Assembly: GCF_018138145.1 (NCBI RefSeq)
Contig: NZ_CP073104.1
Location: forward strand, 1,302,001 to 1,366,000
Direction of reading: 5' to 3'
From: Pseudomonas sp. SCA2728.1_7
Lineage (GTDB): Bacteria; Pseudomonadota; Gammaproteobacteria; Pseudomonadales; Pseudomonadaceae
DNA: 64,000 nucleotides
The translations under genes were made by a program, and so were the position numbers. The notes under the pieces were generated by a model. It saw nothing but the letters and a program-made list of their open reading frames with translations, made no database searches and was not told where the DNA came from. Shown piece by piece: positions 17,584-25,521 of the stretch (position 1 is its first letter; the number at the start of each line of letters is the position of its first letter).

Positions 17584-19800
17584 TCAGAAATCGACCGTGG
17601 CCGACAGCTGCAAGGTCCGTGGATAACCCGGAGAGAACGCGCCGTAGGACGCCACGCCCGACCAGTACTCACGATCGAAGACGTTCTGCACGGTGGCGCG
17701 GAACGTCGTTGGCCGGCCTTCGATTTTGGTCGCATAACGCGCGCCAGCGTCGACGCGGGTCCAGGCATCCAGCTCCTGAGTGTTGGCCTGGTTGACGTAC
17801 TGGCTGTCGGTGTAGATCGCCCCGCCGGTGAGGGTGAAGCCTTCAAGCCATGGCGTGTCCCATTCGGCCCATACGTTGGCTTGCACGTCCGGCACGCCAA
17901 CCGGTTTGTTGCCACGGTTGGCCTTGGTCGCCGAATCGGTCAGCTCGCCGTCGAGCACGGTCACGCCACCCATCAGGCGAGTGCCCGGGGCCACTTCGCC
18001 GAACATGCTCAACTCGACACCACGGTTGCGTTGTTCGGCCTGCACTGAGAACACGTTGTCGGCACCGACTTCACCGCTCGGCTTCTCGATCTGGAACAAC
18101 GCCAGAGTGGTCATGAACGTACCGTGCTCGTACTTGACGCCAATCTCATGCTGCTTGGATTCGTACGGGGCAAAGGTTTCGCCGGCGTTGGCCGCCGTGC
18201 CCGGGGCGATGTCGCCCTTGCTCAAGCCTTCGACATAATTGTAGTAGAGCGAAACGTCTTGCCAAGGCTTGACCACCACGCCAACCAGCGGGCTCGTGGC
18301 GTTGTCCTTGTATTTCGAACTGACCGCACCGGCCGCGTTGTAGTTACGCGATTCGATGTCCTGACGACGCACGCCGAGGGTCAACTGGAAGCGGTCATCG
18401 AGCATCGACATTGTGTCGGTCAACGCCACGCCGGACAGCTCCGATTCGGAAACGCGCAACACCTTTGGCGAGTTGATGTACTGCTGCGGCCTGTCGATCG
18501 GGTGGTAGATATTCGACAGGATGGCCGTGCCGTTGTTGATGCCGCGTGACAGCTCATCCTGATAACGGGTCGCCATGACCGTGGTGGTGTGAGTGATCGG
18601 GCCAGTGGCAAACACACCACGCATACCGACGTCAGCCGTCGAGCGATCAACGTTGAATTTGTAGTAGCCGGGAATGTTGCTGGTATCACCGGCGTCGTTG
18701 AGGATTCTCGGCACCTGGTCGGACAGGCGCTTGACGTCGGACTTGCCACCACCGGCATGAGCGAACACGGTGACGTTGTCGGTCAGGTCATATTCGCCAC
18801 CGAGCAACGCCGACTGCTCTTTGGTGTCCGACCAGCCCCAGTCCTGCGAGTGATTGGTGCGGCCGTTCGGCGCAGACGGCACATCAACGCCCGGCGCGAT
18901 GGTGAAGGGCCGCGAAGCGCCCTCCCAGCTTTCTTTCTGGCTGATGTAATCGAGGTTCAGGCGCAGACGCTCGCCGCGATAATCCAGGGCGATCGCGCCG
19001 ACACCGAGGTCGCGATGCTGATCATCGACGGCGGTATCGCCACCCTGCAGGTTGCCGTTGAAACGCACGCCGAACTGGTTCTCCGAACCGAAGCGCCGGC
19101 TCAGGTCCAGATGCCCGCCCACCTGCGAGTCCGAGGCATAGGTGCCGGTGAACCGGGTCAGGTCTTCATCCAGCGGACGCTTGGGCACGATGTTGATCAC
19201 GCCGCCGACGCCGCTGTTCGGCGAGATGCCGTACATCAGCGCGCCCGGCCCCTTGAGCACTTCAACGCGCTCGGCGTAGTCGGTGAACACCCGATAATTC
19301 GGCGCGACACCGTAGACGCCGTCGAACGCCAGCTCACCAAGGTTGCCTTCGCCAATCGGGAAGCCACGGATGAAAAACGAGTCGACGATACCACCAGTCT
19401 GCCCGGTCGAGCGTACTGAGGGATCACGTTCCAGCGCATCGGCGACGGTCACGGTTTGCAGATCGGCGAGGGTTTTGGCGGTGTAACTGGTGACGCTGAA
19501 CGGCGTGTCCATCACGTCTTTGTTGCCCAGCATGCCCAGCCGTGCGCCGCGCGCCACCTGACCACCGGCGAGGGTTTCCGGCAACGCGGTCGCGCCGTTG
19601 TAACGGGCGTTGACGTTGGTGGTGTCGAGGGTCAGCGCGTCCGGCGCGGCGTTCGCAGTCGGGTCGGCGGCAACGCCTGTTTGCTCGGGGCTGGCGGCCC
19701 AAGCGTTGGCGCTTCCTGCGACCAAAACGAAATTCAGCATGGCGGTACGCACGGCGAGTGTTAACACCCGCTCACCGCAAGGACGACTGACAACAGGCAT
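17584..19800 (-). CDS. TonB-dependent siderophore receptor (no signalling domain)
   Basis: A 738-residue outer-membrane transporter. After a signal peptide ending near ANAWAA and a short linker, the plug domain carries DALERDPSVRSTGQTGG, SFFIRGFPIGEGN and VEVLKGPGALMYG; the beta-barrel ends with the aromatic C-terminus LQLSATVDF. No STN signalling domain precedes the plug. By eye it is very similar along its length to the receptor at 31504, which has one. It probably imports the ferric form of the siderophore made by the neighbouring genes. Its promoter matches that of the other receptor. Confidence 0.92.
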   Translation of the reverse strand: MPVVSRPCGERVLTLAVRTAMLNFVLVAGSANAWAASPEQTGVAADPTANAAPDALTLDTTNVNARYNGATALPETLAGGQVARGARLGMLGNKDVMDTPFSVTSYTAKTLADLQTVTVADALERDPSVRSTGQTGGIVDSFFIRGFPIGEGNLGELAFDGVYGVAPNYRVFTDYAERVEVLKGPGALMYGISPNSGVGGVINIVPKRPLDEDLTRFTGTYASDSQVGGHLDLSRRFGSENQFGVRFNGNLQGGDTAVDDQHRDLGVGAIALDYRGERLRLNLDYISQKESWEGASRPFTIAPGVDVPSAPNGRTNHSQDWGWSDTKEQSALLGGEYDLTDNVTVFAHAGGGKSDVKRLSDQVPRILNDAGDTSNIPGYYKFNVDRSTADVGMRGVFATGPITHTTTVMATRYQDELSRGINNGTAILSNIYHPIDRPQQYINSPKVLRVSESELSGVALTDTMSMLDDRFQLTLGVRRQDIESRNYNAAGAVSSKYKDNATSPLVGVVVKPWQDVSLYYNYVEGLSKGDIAPGTAANAGETFAPYESKQHEIGVKYEHGTFMTTLALFQIEKPSGEVGADNVFSVQAEQRNRGVELSMFGEVAPGTRLMGGVTVLDGELTDSATKANRGNKPVGVPDVQANVWAEWDTPWLEGFTLTGGAIYTDSQYVNQANTQELDAWTRVDAGARYATKIEGRPTTFRATVQNVFDREYWSGVASYGAFSPGYPRTLQLSATVDF

Positions 19801-19847
19801 GACGTGAGGATCCTTTTCATCGAGGGAAAATGGTAATCACTCCTATT

Positions 19848-19875
19848 GCCAGTCGATCTGCGAAAAAGTATCACC
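19848..19875 (-). promoter_or_regulatory. ECF-type promoter of the first receptor gene
   Basis: On the minus strand GGTGATACTTTTTCG (19875 leftward) is followed by TCGACTGGC starting 19 bases later. The same two blocks with the same 19-base offset precede the second receptor gene. This is the form expected for a FecI-type sigma factor promoter, and a fecI/fecR pair sits in this locus. Confidence 0.6.
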
Positions 19876-19909
19876 CGCAGTAAAGTTTTTTTCCGTCGCC
19901 TGATCAGGG

Positions 19910-20311
19910 TCAGGCGTAGAGGCGCTCCAGCGGAATCGCGACCACCGGCAGCGCGGGGTCAAACGCGTGCCGGGTGGTCTTGTACGGAAAAATCTCGCCG
20001 CAGGCGATGGTGGTGAAAATCCGCGCCACCTCGAACGCCTGCCCGGTCTGCCAATGCCGCACACAGACGCGCGGATCGGAGTAGTCGAGCTGGATGCACG
20101 GCACCCGTCTCAAGCCCAACTGCAACGCCGCGGTGAAACGGTGATTGCCGTCCATCACGATGCCGCGCGAACGCTCGACGATGATCGGTTCCAGCCAATG
20201 CCCGGCGCGGACAATCGACTCGCGCAGCAGCGTCACGTTGGCCGGATCAACCTGCTCCGACTGCAACACTTCGCACAGTGGTCGCAGCGCAATCTGATAA
20301 CCGTGGTCCAT
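19910..20311 (-). CDS. SbnI/SerK-like ParB-fold protein, probable free-serine kinase
   Basis: A 133-residue ParB/sulfiredoxin-fold protein with the signature RGIVMDGNHRFTAALQLGL near residues 48-66, equivalent to the DGHHR-type active site of SerK and SbnI. In staphyloferrin B clusters SbnI makes O-phospho-L-serine, the substrate of SbnA, and a SbnA-like enzyme is encoded nearby, so the same role is inferred. The ATG at 20311 begins the conserved fold; AGGAGATCACC lies just upstream. It is much shorter than SbnI (about 250 residues), lacking the extended C-terminal part, so heme-responsive DNA binding is not implied. It follows the CitE-like gene by 26 bases. Confidence 0.7.
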   Translation of the reverse strand: MDHGYQIALRPLCEVLQSEQVDPANVTLLRESIVRAGHWLEPIIVERSRGIVMDGNHRFTAALQLGLRRVPCIQLDYSDPRVCVRHWQTGQAFEVARIFTTIACGEIFPYKTTRHAFDPALPVVAIPLERLYA

Positions 20312-20337
20312 GGTGATCTCCTGATTCGCCGGGGATT

Positions 20338-21228
20338 TCAGCAGGCATCGGCGCGGGCAACCGGCGCATGCTGACTGGCCACATCGAGCAGGCGCTGGGC
20401 GTGTTCGATCAGCGGCAAGTCGACCATCTCGCCGTCCACTTGCACCGCATGGCTGCCCGTGGCCACCGCTCGCATCACGCGGTCGGCCCACGCCAGTTGG
20501 CGCGAATCCGGCAGGAAGGCGCGCTGCACCGTGGCGAGTTGCCCGGGATGGATGCACAGCTTGGCGCCGAAGCCCAGCGAACGCGCGTATTGCGCGTCTT
20601 GGGCAACCACCGCCAAGTCGCTGATCGCCGGCGTCACGCCATCGATCGGCGACGGCAGATCCGCCGTGCGCGACGCCAGCACGATGCGGTTGCGGGCAAA
20701 CAGAAACGCCTCGGGCACCTGGCTGCAGTTGATATCGAGCGAGAAATCCAGCGAGCCAAACGCCAGCCGCGCCACGCCCGCAATCGCAGCGATCGACTCG
20801 ACCTGCTGCAGGCCTTTGGCGGTCTCGATGATCGCGACGATCGCCAGCCTCGGTTGCCACTCCAGCAAGCGCTCGACCGCCCGCGCCAGCGTCTCGGGAC
20901 ATTCGGCCTTGGGCAGGAAAATCCCGCTGCAACGCTCGGGGTAACGCAGGTCGCTGAGCCAGCTCAGGTCCTGGCGAAACAGCGAACTGCTGACGCTGTT
21001 GAGGCGGATGTAACGCTCACAAGCAACGCTCGGCGTTTTCTCCTGCCACGCCTGGATGGCGTCACGGGCGGCGACTTTGCTGTCCGGATGTACGGCGTCT
21101 TCGAGGTCGAGAATGATCGCGTCCGGGCCCGCTTCGCAGGCTTTGGAAAAACGCTCGGGACGGTTGCCCGGCACGAACAGGTAGCTGATCGCGAGTGGCG
21201 CTTTGCGGCTGAGTCGATCGGATTGCAT
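20338..21228 (-). CDS. CitE-like HpcH/HpaI-family aldolase or lyase
   Basis: A 296-residue TIM-barrel protein of the citrate lyase beta-subunit family. Conserved elements include SYLFVPGNRPERF, LDLEDAVHPDSK, RYIRLNS (substrate arginine), IETAKGL (metal-binding glutamate) and FGSLDFSLDI. Family members make or break carbon-carbon bonds of citrate, malyl- or citramalyl-CoA. In staphyloferrin B loci SbnG, a distant member of the same superfamily, is a citrate synthase, so supplying citrate or a citrate-like acid for the siderophore is an attractive inference. AAGGAG precedes the ATG by 8 bases. It is divergent from the decarboxylase operon. Confidence 0.75.
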   Translation of the reverse strand: MQSDRLSRKAPLAISYLFVPGNRPERFSKACEAGPDAIILDLEDAVHPDSKVAARDAIQAWQEKTPSVACERYIRLNSVSSSLFRQDLSWLSDLRYPERCSGIFLPKAECPETLARAVERLLEWQPRLAIVAIIETAKGLQQVESIAAIAGVARLAFGSLDFSLDINCSQVPEAFLFARNRIVLASRTADLPSPIDGVTPAISDLAVVAQDAQYARSLGFGAKLCIHPGQLATVQRAFLPDSRQLAWADRVMRAVATGSHAVQVDGEMVDLPLIEHAQRLLDVASQHAPVARADAC

Positions 21229-21843
21229 GGCGTTGCTCCTTTGACGTGAACCCGTCGTGGTTTTTGAAAATTTTCAGGCCCGTTCAACGGCAGATTTGCC
21301 TGCCGTGCCGGGGCTTATCGCAACAGCCCTTAACGCCTTATTGATCAAGCAATTAAGAGACTTTTTAATCTCGGGACGAACGAGTCCTTGAGCGTGTAAA
21401 TGCACGTTCATGGATTCGCCTGAAACAGGTCTTTATTGAAAAATATTTGAAAACCTTACTTGATAATCGTTCCTGTTCGCAATATTGTTCACGCCGCCAA
21501 GAGGAACTATTCTCGTTTCAAAGCAAGTCATCGGTATCTGCAAAAGTACCTGTCAGTGATATCACTTAAACATCAGCTACAGGCTGCTACAGGGCAATGG
21601 CCAGCAACTAATGGCCATTCAATACATCCGCACAAACCTTATGGAATGGGGTTCTCATGCAATTATTTTGTGAACCATTTATTACGATCATTGCTACAGA
21701 TCCAATAGCGGATTTCACTTGGCACCCGCCTCCCGGTTGTTTAAAGCCTCGACGCTGACGAGCAAAAAAAGACGACCCGCATCGATAACGATCGATGATC
21801 GGACTATCAATGGCGACGCAACTTTCGACGCTATGGGTTAACT
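21229..21843. other. AT-rich divergent promoter region of the siderophore genes
   Basis: A 615-base gap, visibly richer in A and T than its surroundings. It contains a 12-base perfect palindrome TGAAAATTTTCA (21265-21276) just upstream of the CitE-like gene, a GATAATCGTT word near 21461 that could be half of a Fur site, and ATCGATAACGATCGAT near 21781. An ORF of 82 codons at 21460-21708 has no family resemblance and no ribosome site, so I do not call it. The region should hold promoters for both directions. Confidence 0.55.
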
Positions 21844-23238
21844 ATGCCTACAACAAATAAATCTGCTGTTGAACAGCCGTATAAAGTTCATCACCCGGAA
21901 ATGTTAACGCCGCTGATCGACCCGGTTATTGCCACGTTTATCAACAAGTTCCCGAACAAACTTGCAGACTTGGTGGAACAACAGGGCTCGCCGTTAAATC
22001 TGGTCTGGCCCCATGCGTTTGAATTAAACACGCAAGCGCTGCTGAACGTGTTGAAGCAATACCAGGTTCCCCATGCCATTTTCTACGGGGCCAAGGCCAA
22101 CAAGTCGCAAAGTATGCTCGGCGCTGCAGCGAATTCGGGGATCGGCGTCGATGTGTCGAGCATCCACGAGTTGAATGCTGCCCTGCGCGCAGGTGTGCCG
22201 GGCACCAGAATCTGCGCCACAGGACCGGCCAAAACAGCCGTTTTCCATCAAGCGCTGATCAGCGCCGGTTCATTGATTTGTGTGGATTCGCTGGAGGAAT
22301 TCGATCACCTGCATTGCGTGCTCCCACCACAACCAGGTCCGACGAAAACCAGAGTTTTACTGCGTTACAGACCAAAAAGCAGTCAGAACAGCCGATTCGG
22401 AATGGGTTCGAAAGACCTGCTGCAATGCCTGCAACGGTTGGCAGAAAAACCTGAACTTTTTCATTTTGAAGGTTTCCATTTTCACCTCGGCGGCTATGGA
22501 TTCGAATCCCGCGCACAGGCCTTTCGTGAGGTCAGCGGATTTATCGAGGCGGCCAGGGAAATGGGCTTGAATCCGCAGATGATCGACATCGGTGGCGGCT
22601 TGCCGATTCGCTATGTCGAACCTGAGACCTACGCTCAGTTCCTGCAAAATGACAATAACCCGAGCCACTATGACAACCAGAAAGTTCCCGCCACTTATTA
22701 TCCTTACGGCAGTGAACTGACCGCGACACAATGGCTGACGTTATTACTCGAAGCCGAGCATTCTCACGGCTTGTCGATTGCCAATTACTTGAAGACCCAG
22801 CAAATAACACTGGCACTCGAGCCGGGCCGAAGCCTGGTCGATCAAGCCGCCATTTCAATCTTTCGCGTCACGCGCAGCAAACAATTGGCTGACAATAAAA
22901 CTGTAATCTTCGTTGAGGGCAGCAGTTTCAGCGCTTGCGAAACCTGGTTTGCCTCGGAATATCTGCTAGATCCAATACTTGTCAGCACCAAACAACAGCC
23001 AAACACCCCGACTCAGGCTTATATCGCCGGCCATAGTTGCCTGGACGATGACGTCATCACCCATCGCCTGATCAACTTTGCAACGGCACCGCAAGCCGGT
23101 GACTTATTGATTTATATCAACACCGCCGGTTACCAGATGGACTTGCTGGAAAACGAGTTTCATCGCCATCCCCTGCCCCGGCGGCTGATGGCGACCTGTT
23201 GTACGGAAGGTAACTATGCGTTTTCACCTGACTACTAA
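21844..23238 (+). CDS. PLP-dependent decarboxylase, SbnH-like
   Basis: A 464-residue fold-type III PLP enzyme of the diaminopimelate/ornithine decarboxylase family. The PLP lysine is Lys84 in FYGAKANKSQ; FHFHLGGYG, MIDIGGGLP and ALEPGRSLVD bind the cofactor phosphate, and the C-terminal GAYQM-like motif appears as NTAGYQMDLL. SbnH decarboxylates citryl-diaminopropionate to citryl-ethylenediamine, and FslC does the analogous step on citryl-ornithine in rhizoferrin synthesis; a similar reaction is inferred. It opens a six-gene operon with 13-36 base gaps. Codon use is visibly more AT-rich than in the genes after it, suggesting separate ancestry. Confidence 0.82.
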   Translation: MPTTNKSAVEQPYKVHHPEMLTPLIDPVIATFINKFPNKLADLVEQQGSPLNLVWPHAFELNTQALLNVLKQYQVPHAIFYGAKANKSQSMLGAAANSGIGVDVSSIHELNAALRAGVPGTRICATGPAKTAVFHQALISAGSLICVDSLEEFDHLHCVLPPQPGPTKTRVLLRYRPKSSQNSRFGMGSKDLLQCLQRLAEKPELFHFEGFHFHLGGYGFESRAQAFREVSGFIEAAREMGLNPQMIDIGGGLPIRYVEPETYAQFLQNDNNPSHYDNQKVPATYYPYGSELTATQWLTLLLEAEHSHGLSIANYLKTQQITLALEPGRSLVDQAAISIFRVTRSKQLADNKTVIFVEGSSFSACETWFASEYLLDPILVSTKQQPNTPTQAYIAGHSCLDDDVITHRLINFATAPQAGDLLIYINTAGYQMDLLENEFHRHPLPRRLMATCCTEGNYAFSPDY

Positions 23239-23252
23239 AGGGAACAATTGCA

Positions 23253-24296
23253 ATGATCTTGAATAAAGTCTCTGACCTTATCGGTAATACACCGATGTTG
23301 GGCATCGATGTTCCGGATACCAACGCGCGTTTGTTGTTGAAGATTGAAAAGAACAATCCCGGCGGCAGCATCAAAGACCGCATGGCGCGCAACATGGTGC
23401 TGGCCGCGCTCAAGTCCGGTCGCTTGAAACCCGGCGGCGTGGTGGTTGAGTCATCGTCGGGCAATACCGGGATTGGCCTGGCCATGGCGGCGGTCGAGTT
23501 TGGTCTGCATTTCATCGCCGTGGTCGATCACCACGCCGCGCAAGACAAGATCGCCGTGATGAAGGCCCTCGGTGCCGACATTCGTTTCGTCAAAGGCACT
23601 TATCGCGAAGATGAAGTCGCGGTGGTCGAGCGGCAACAGATGGCCGCCGAACTGGCGAGCGAGATTCCCGGCGCGGTGTTCATGAACCAGTCCGACAATG
23701 CGGCCAATGCCGGCGGCTACAGCGATTTCGTCCGCGAAACCATCGCGCAGGCTGAAGGCGTGGTCGGCGCTTACGTCGGTTGCGTCGGCACCGGCGGTTC
23801 GATGACCGGCATCGCACGCGGCTTGAAAGTGCACAACCCGGACACCGTCACCGTCGCGGTGGAACCGGCCGGTTCGATTGTCTTCGGCCACCCCGGCTAC
23901 CCGTACTACCAATCCGGCACCGGTACGCCGGCCGGCGACACCGTGGGTCTGGTGCTCGACTACAGCTGCATCGATCTGGGCGTGCAAGTCACCGATTCGC
24001 AGGCATTCGAAACCGCCCGCTACATCGCGCGCAACTTCGCCCTGCTGGTCGGCGGCTCGACCGGTGGTGCGATTTTCAAGGCACTGGAGCTGATCCACAA
24101 AGGCGTGCTGACCGGCAACGTCGTGGTGCCGATCGCCGACGGCGGCGAGAAATACCTGCACACCGTGTTCGACGACCAATGGCTGCAGGAGCGCGATCTG
24201 ATCGACCCGAGCATCGCCCCGCAACTGGATGCCTGGCTGGGCAAGACCCACTGGCTGGACTCTGTTTCCGCGCCGCTGCAACTGAGCGTCGCATGA
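23253..24296 (+). CDS. SbnA-like N-(2-amino-2-carboxyethyl)-glutamate synthase
   Basis: A 347-residue PLP enzyme of the cysteine synthase family, with Lys41 in NPGGSIKDRMA, SSGNTGIGLAM as the substrate loop and GCVGTGGSMTG as the phosphate loop. Placed in a siderophore operon with SbnH- and SbnI-like genes, it is best read as SbnA: O-phosphoserine plus L-glutamate to N-(2-amino-2-carboxyethyl)-glutamate, the precursor of 2,3-diaminopropionate. It lacks the CBS domains of the enzyme at 11248. It starts 14 bases after the decarboxylase stop, with AAGGGAACAATTGC ahead of the ATG. A plain cysteine synthase is the alternative. Confidence 0.82.
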   Translation: MILNKVSDLIGNTPMLGIDVPDTNARLLLKIEKNNPGGSIKDRMARNMVLAALKSGRLKPGGVVVESSSGNTGIGLAMAAVEFGLHFIAVVDHHAAQDKIAVMKALGADIRFVKGTYREDEVAVVERQQMAAELASEIPGAVFMNQSDNAANAGGYSDFVRETIAQAEGVVGAYVGCVGTGGSMTGIARGLKVHNPDTVTVAVEPAGSIVFGHPGYPYYQSGTGTPAGDTVGLVLDYSCIDLGVQVTDSQAFETARYIARNFALLVGGSTGGAIFKALELIHKGVLTGNVVVPIADGGEKYLHTVFDDQWLQERDLIDPSIAPQLDAWLGKTHWLDSVSAPLQLSVA

Positions 24297-24324
24297 CCCA
24301 CCCTTCACACAGGAACGCCTCTCG

Positions 24325-25485
24325 ATGAATCTGTTGAAAGTCGCCATCTGTGGTGGCGGCAGGACCGGCCATCTCAACGCCATCCTGTTCAAGCAGCTAC
24401 CCAATGTTCAGGTTTCGATGCACACCCATAATCAGGAGGTCATCGAACAACACGCTCGCCAGACGCCGATGCAGGCCTTGTTGCCGGACGGCTCGTCGCT
24501 GAGCGCCCGACTCGATCGGGTGACCAGCGACGCGAAAGCCGCGGTGGAAGATGCCGACATCGTCATCATCACTGTGCCGGCCCATGCGCGCCCGCAAACA
24601 TTGAAAGATATCGCGCCGCATCTGACCACCAGCAAACCGGTGTTCATCGGCGCTATTCCAGGCTTCTGCGGTTTCGACTGGCTGGCCGAAGCCACCCTGC
24701 CCGACCGGCCGAATGTGGTGATCTGGGGCATGAAAGATGTGCCGCACACGGCGTTCGAATTGACCCCGGGACGCTCGATCAAAATGGGCGGCGGCAAAAG
24801 CCAGTTGTACGTCGCGACCCACGCCCGGGAGCCACAAACCGCGCGCCGCCAATTGGAAAAAATACTCACGCGGCTGTACGGCCCGTGCGTGACGATGCTC
24901 GAGCACTTTCTGGAAATCACCCTGACGCCGGGCAACCCGATCATGCACAGCTCGGTGATCTACGGCCTCATCGGCCCCTACGGCCAGTGGCACCGCAAGA
25001 TCTTCCCGCAGCGCATGTGCTGGTGGACCGAATGCCCGGAACTCGGCGCCTATTTCCTTGAACGCATGGATCAGGAAAGCCAGCAACTGTGCGCGGTGAT
25101 CAGCCAGCGCCTGGGCATCGACCTGTCTTCGGTGAAATCGCTGAAACAGGAAATCGTCGAGGCCTACGGCGAGCAGATTCGCGACCCGAGCAGCATGCTG
25201 TCGATCCTGCGCACCAATCAGGCCTACAACGACATCCTTGCGCCGATGGTGCCGGCTGCCGACAACCGCGCCGGTTACGTGATCGAGCGCGAGAGCCGCG
25301 CCTTCAACGAAGACGTCGCCTACGGCCTGGTGCTGCTGGTGGAAATGGCCAAACGCTTCGACCTCAAGGTGCCTTACATCGAGGAAGTCCTGCAGTGGAG
25401 CGTGGCCTACATGAAAGGCCTGCGCGGCTCGGCACTCGACTATTTCCCGCGCCAATGGCCGCACACGACAAGCGCCGCCGCTTGA
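24325..25485 (+). CDS. octopine/nopaline dehydrogenase-family protein
   Basis: A 386-residue two-domain oxidoreductase. The Rossmann domain begins VAICGGGRTGHLNAI (residues 6-20), and the C-terminal opine-dehydrogenase domain carries NPIMHSSVIYG with the probable catalytic His208. Opine dehydrogenases join or split an amino acid and a 2-oxo acid through a secondary amine. The product of SbnA is formally the opine of diaminopropionate and 2-oxoglutarate, so this enzyme could oxidatively release diaminopropionate, replacing the unrelated SbnB found in staphyloferrin B clusters. No ornithine-cyclodeaminase-type SbnB is present. It lies between the SbnA-like and synthetase genes in the operon. 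Confidence 0.82.
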   Translation: MNLLKVAICGGGRTGHLNAILFKQLPNVQVSMHTHNQEVIEQHARQTPMQALLPDGSSLSARLDRVTSDAKAAVEDADIVIITVPAHARPQTLKDIAPHLTTSKPVFIGAIPGFCGFDWLAEATLPDRPNVVIWGMKDVPHTAFELTPGRSIKMGGGKSQLYVATHAREPQTARRQLEKILTRLYGPCVTMLEHFLEITLTPGNPIMHSSVIYGLIGPYGQWHRKIFPQRMCWWTECPELGAYFLERMDQESQQLCAVISQRLGIDLSSVKSLKQEIVEAYGEQIRDPSSMLSILRTNQAYNDILAPMVPAADNRAGYVIERESRAFNEDVAYGLVLLVEMAKRFDLKVPYIEEVLQWSVAYMKGLRGSALDYFPRQWPHTTSAAA

Positions 25486-25521
25486 TCTTCTTACTCAATT
25501 TTCGACGAGCAGACCGCTGAT

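Noticed and set aside
21460..21708. 82-codon frame in the AT-rich gap of the siderophore locus
   Set aside because: No ribosome site, no family resemblance, and AT-rich sequence gives such frames by chance; treated as promoter region.
21728..21755. TTGGCACCCGCC resembling a sigma-54 promoter before the decarboxylase gene
   Set aside because: The GC-type -24 word is present, but no TTGC-type -12 element lies at the required spacing.
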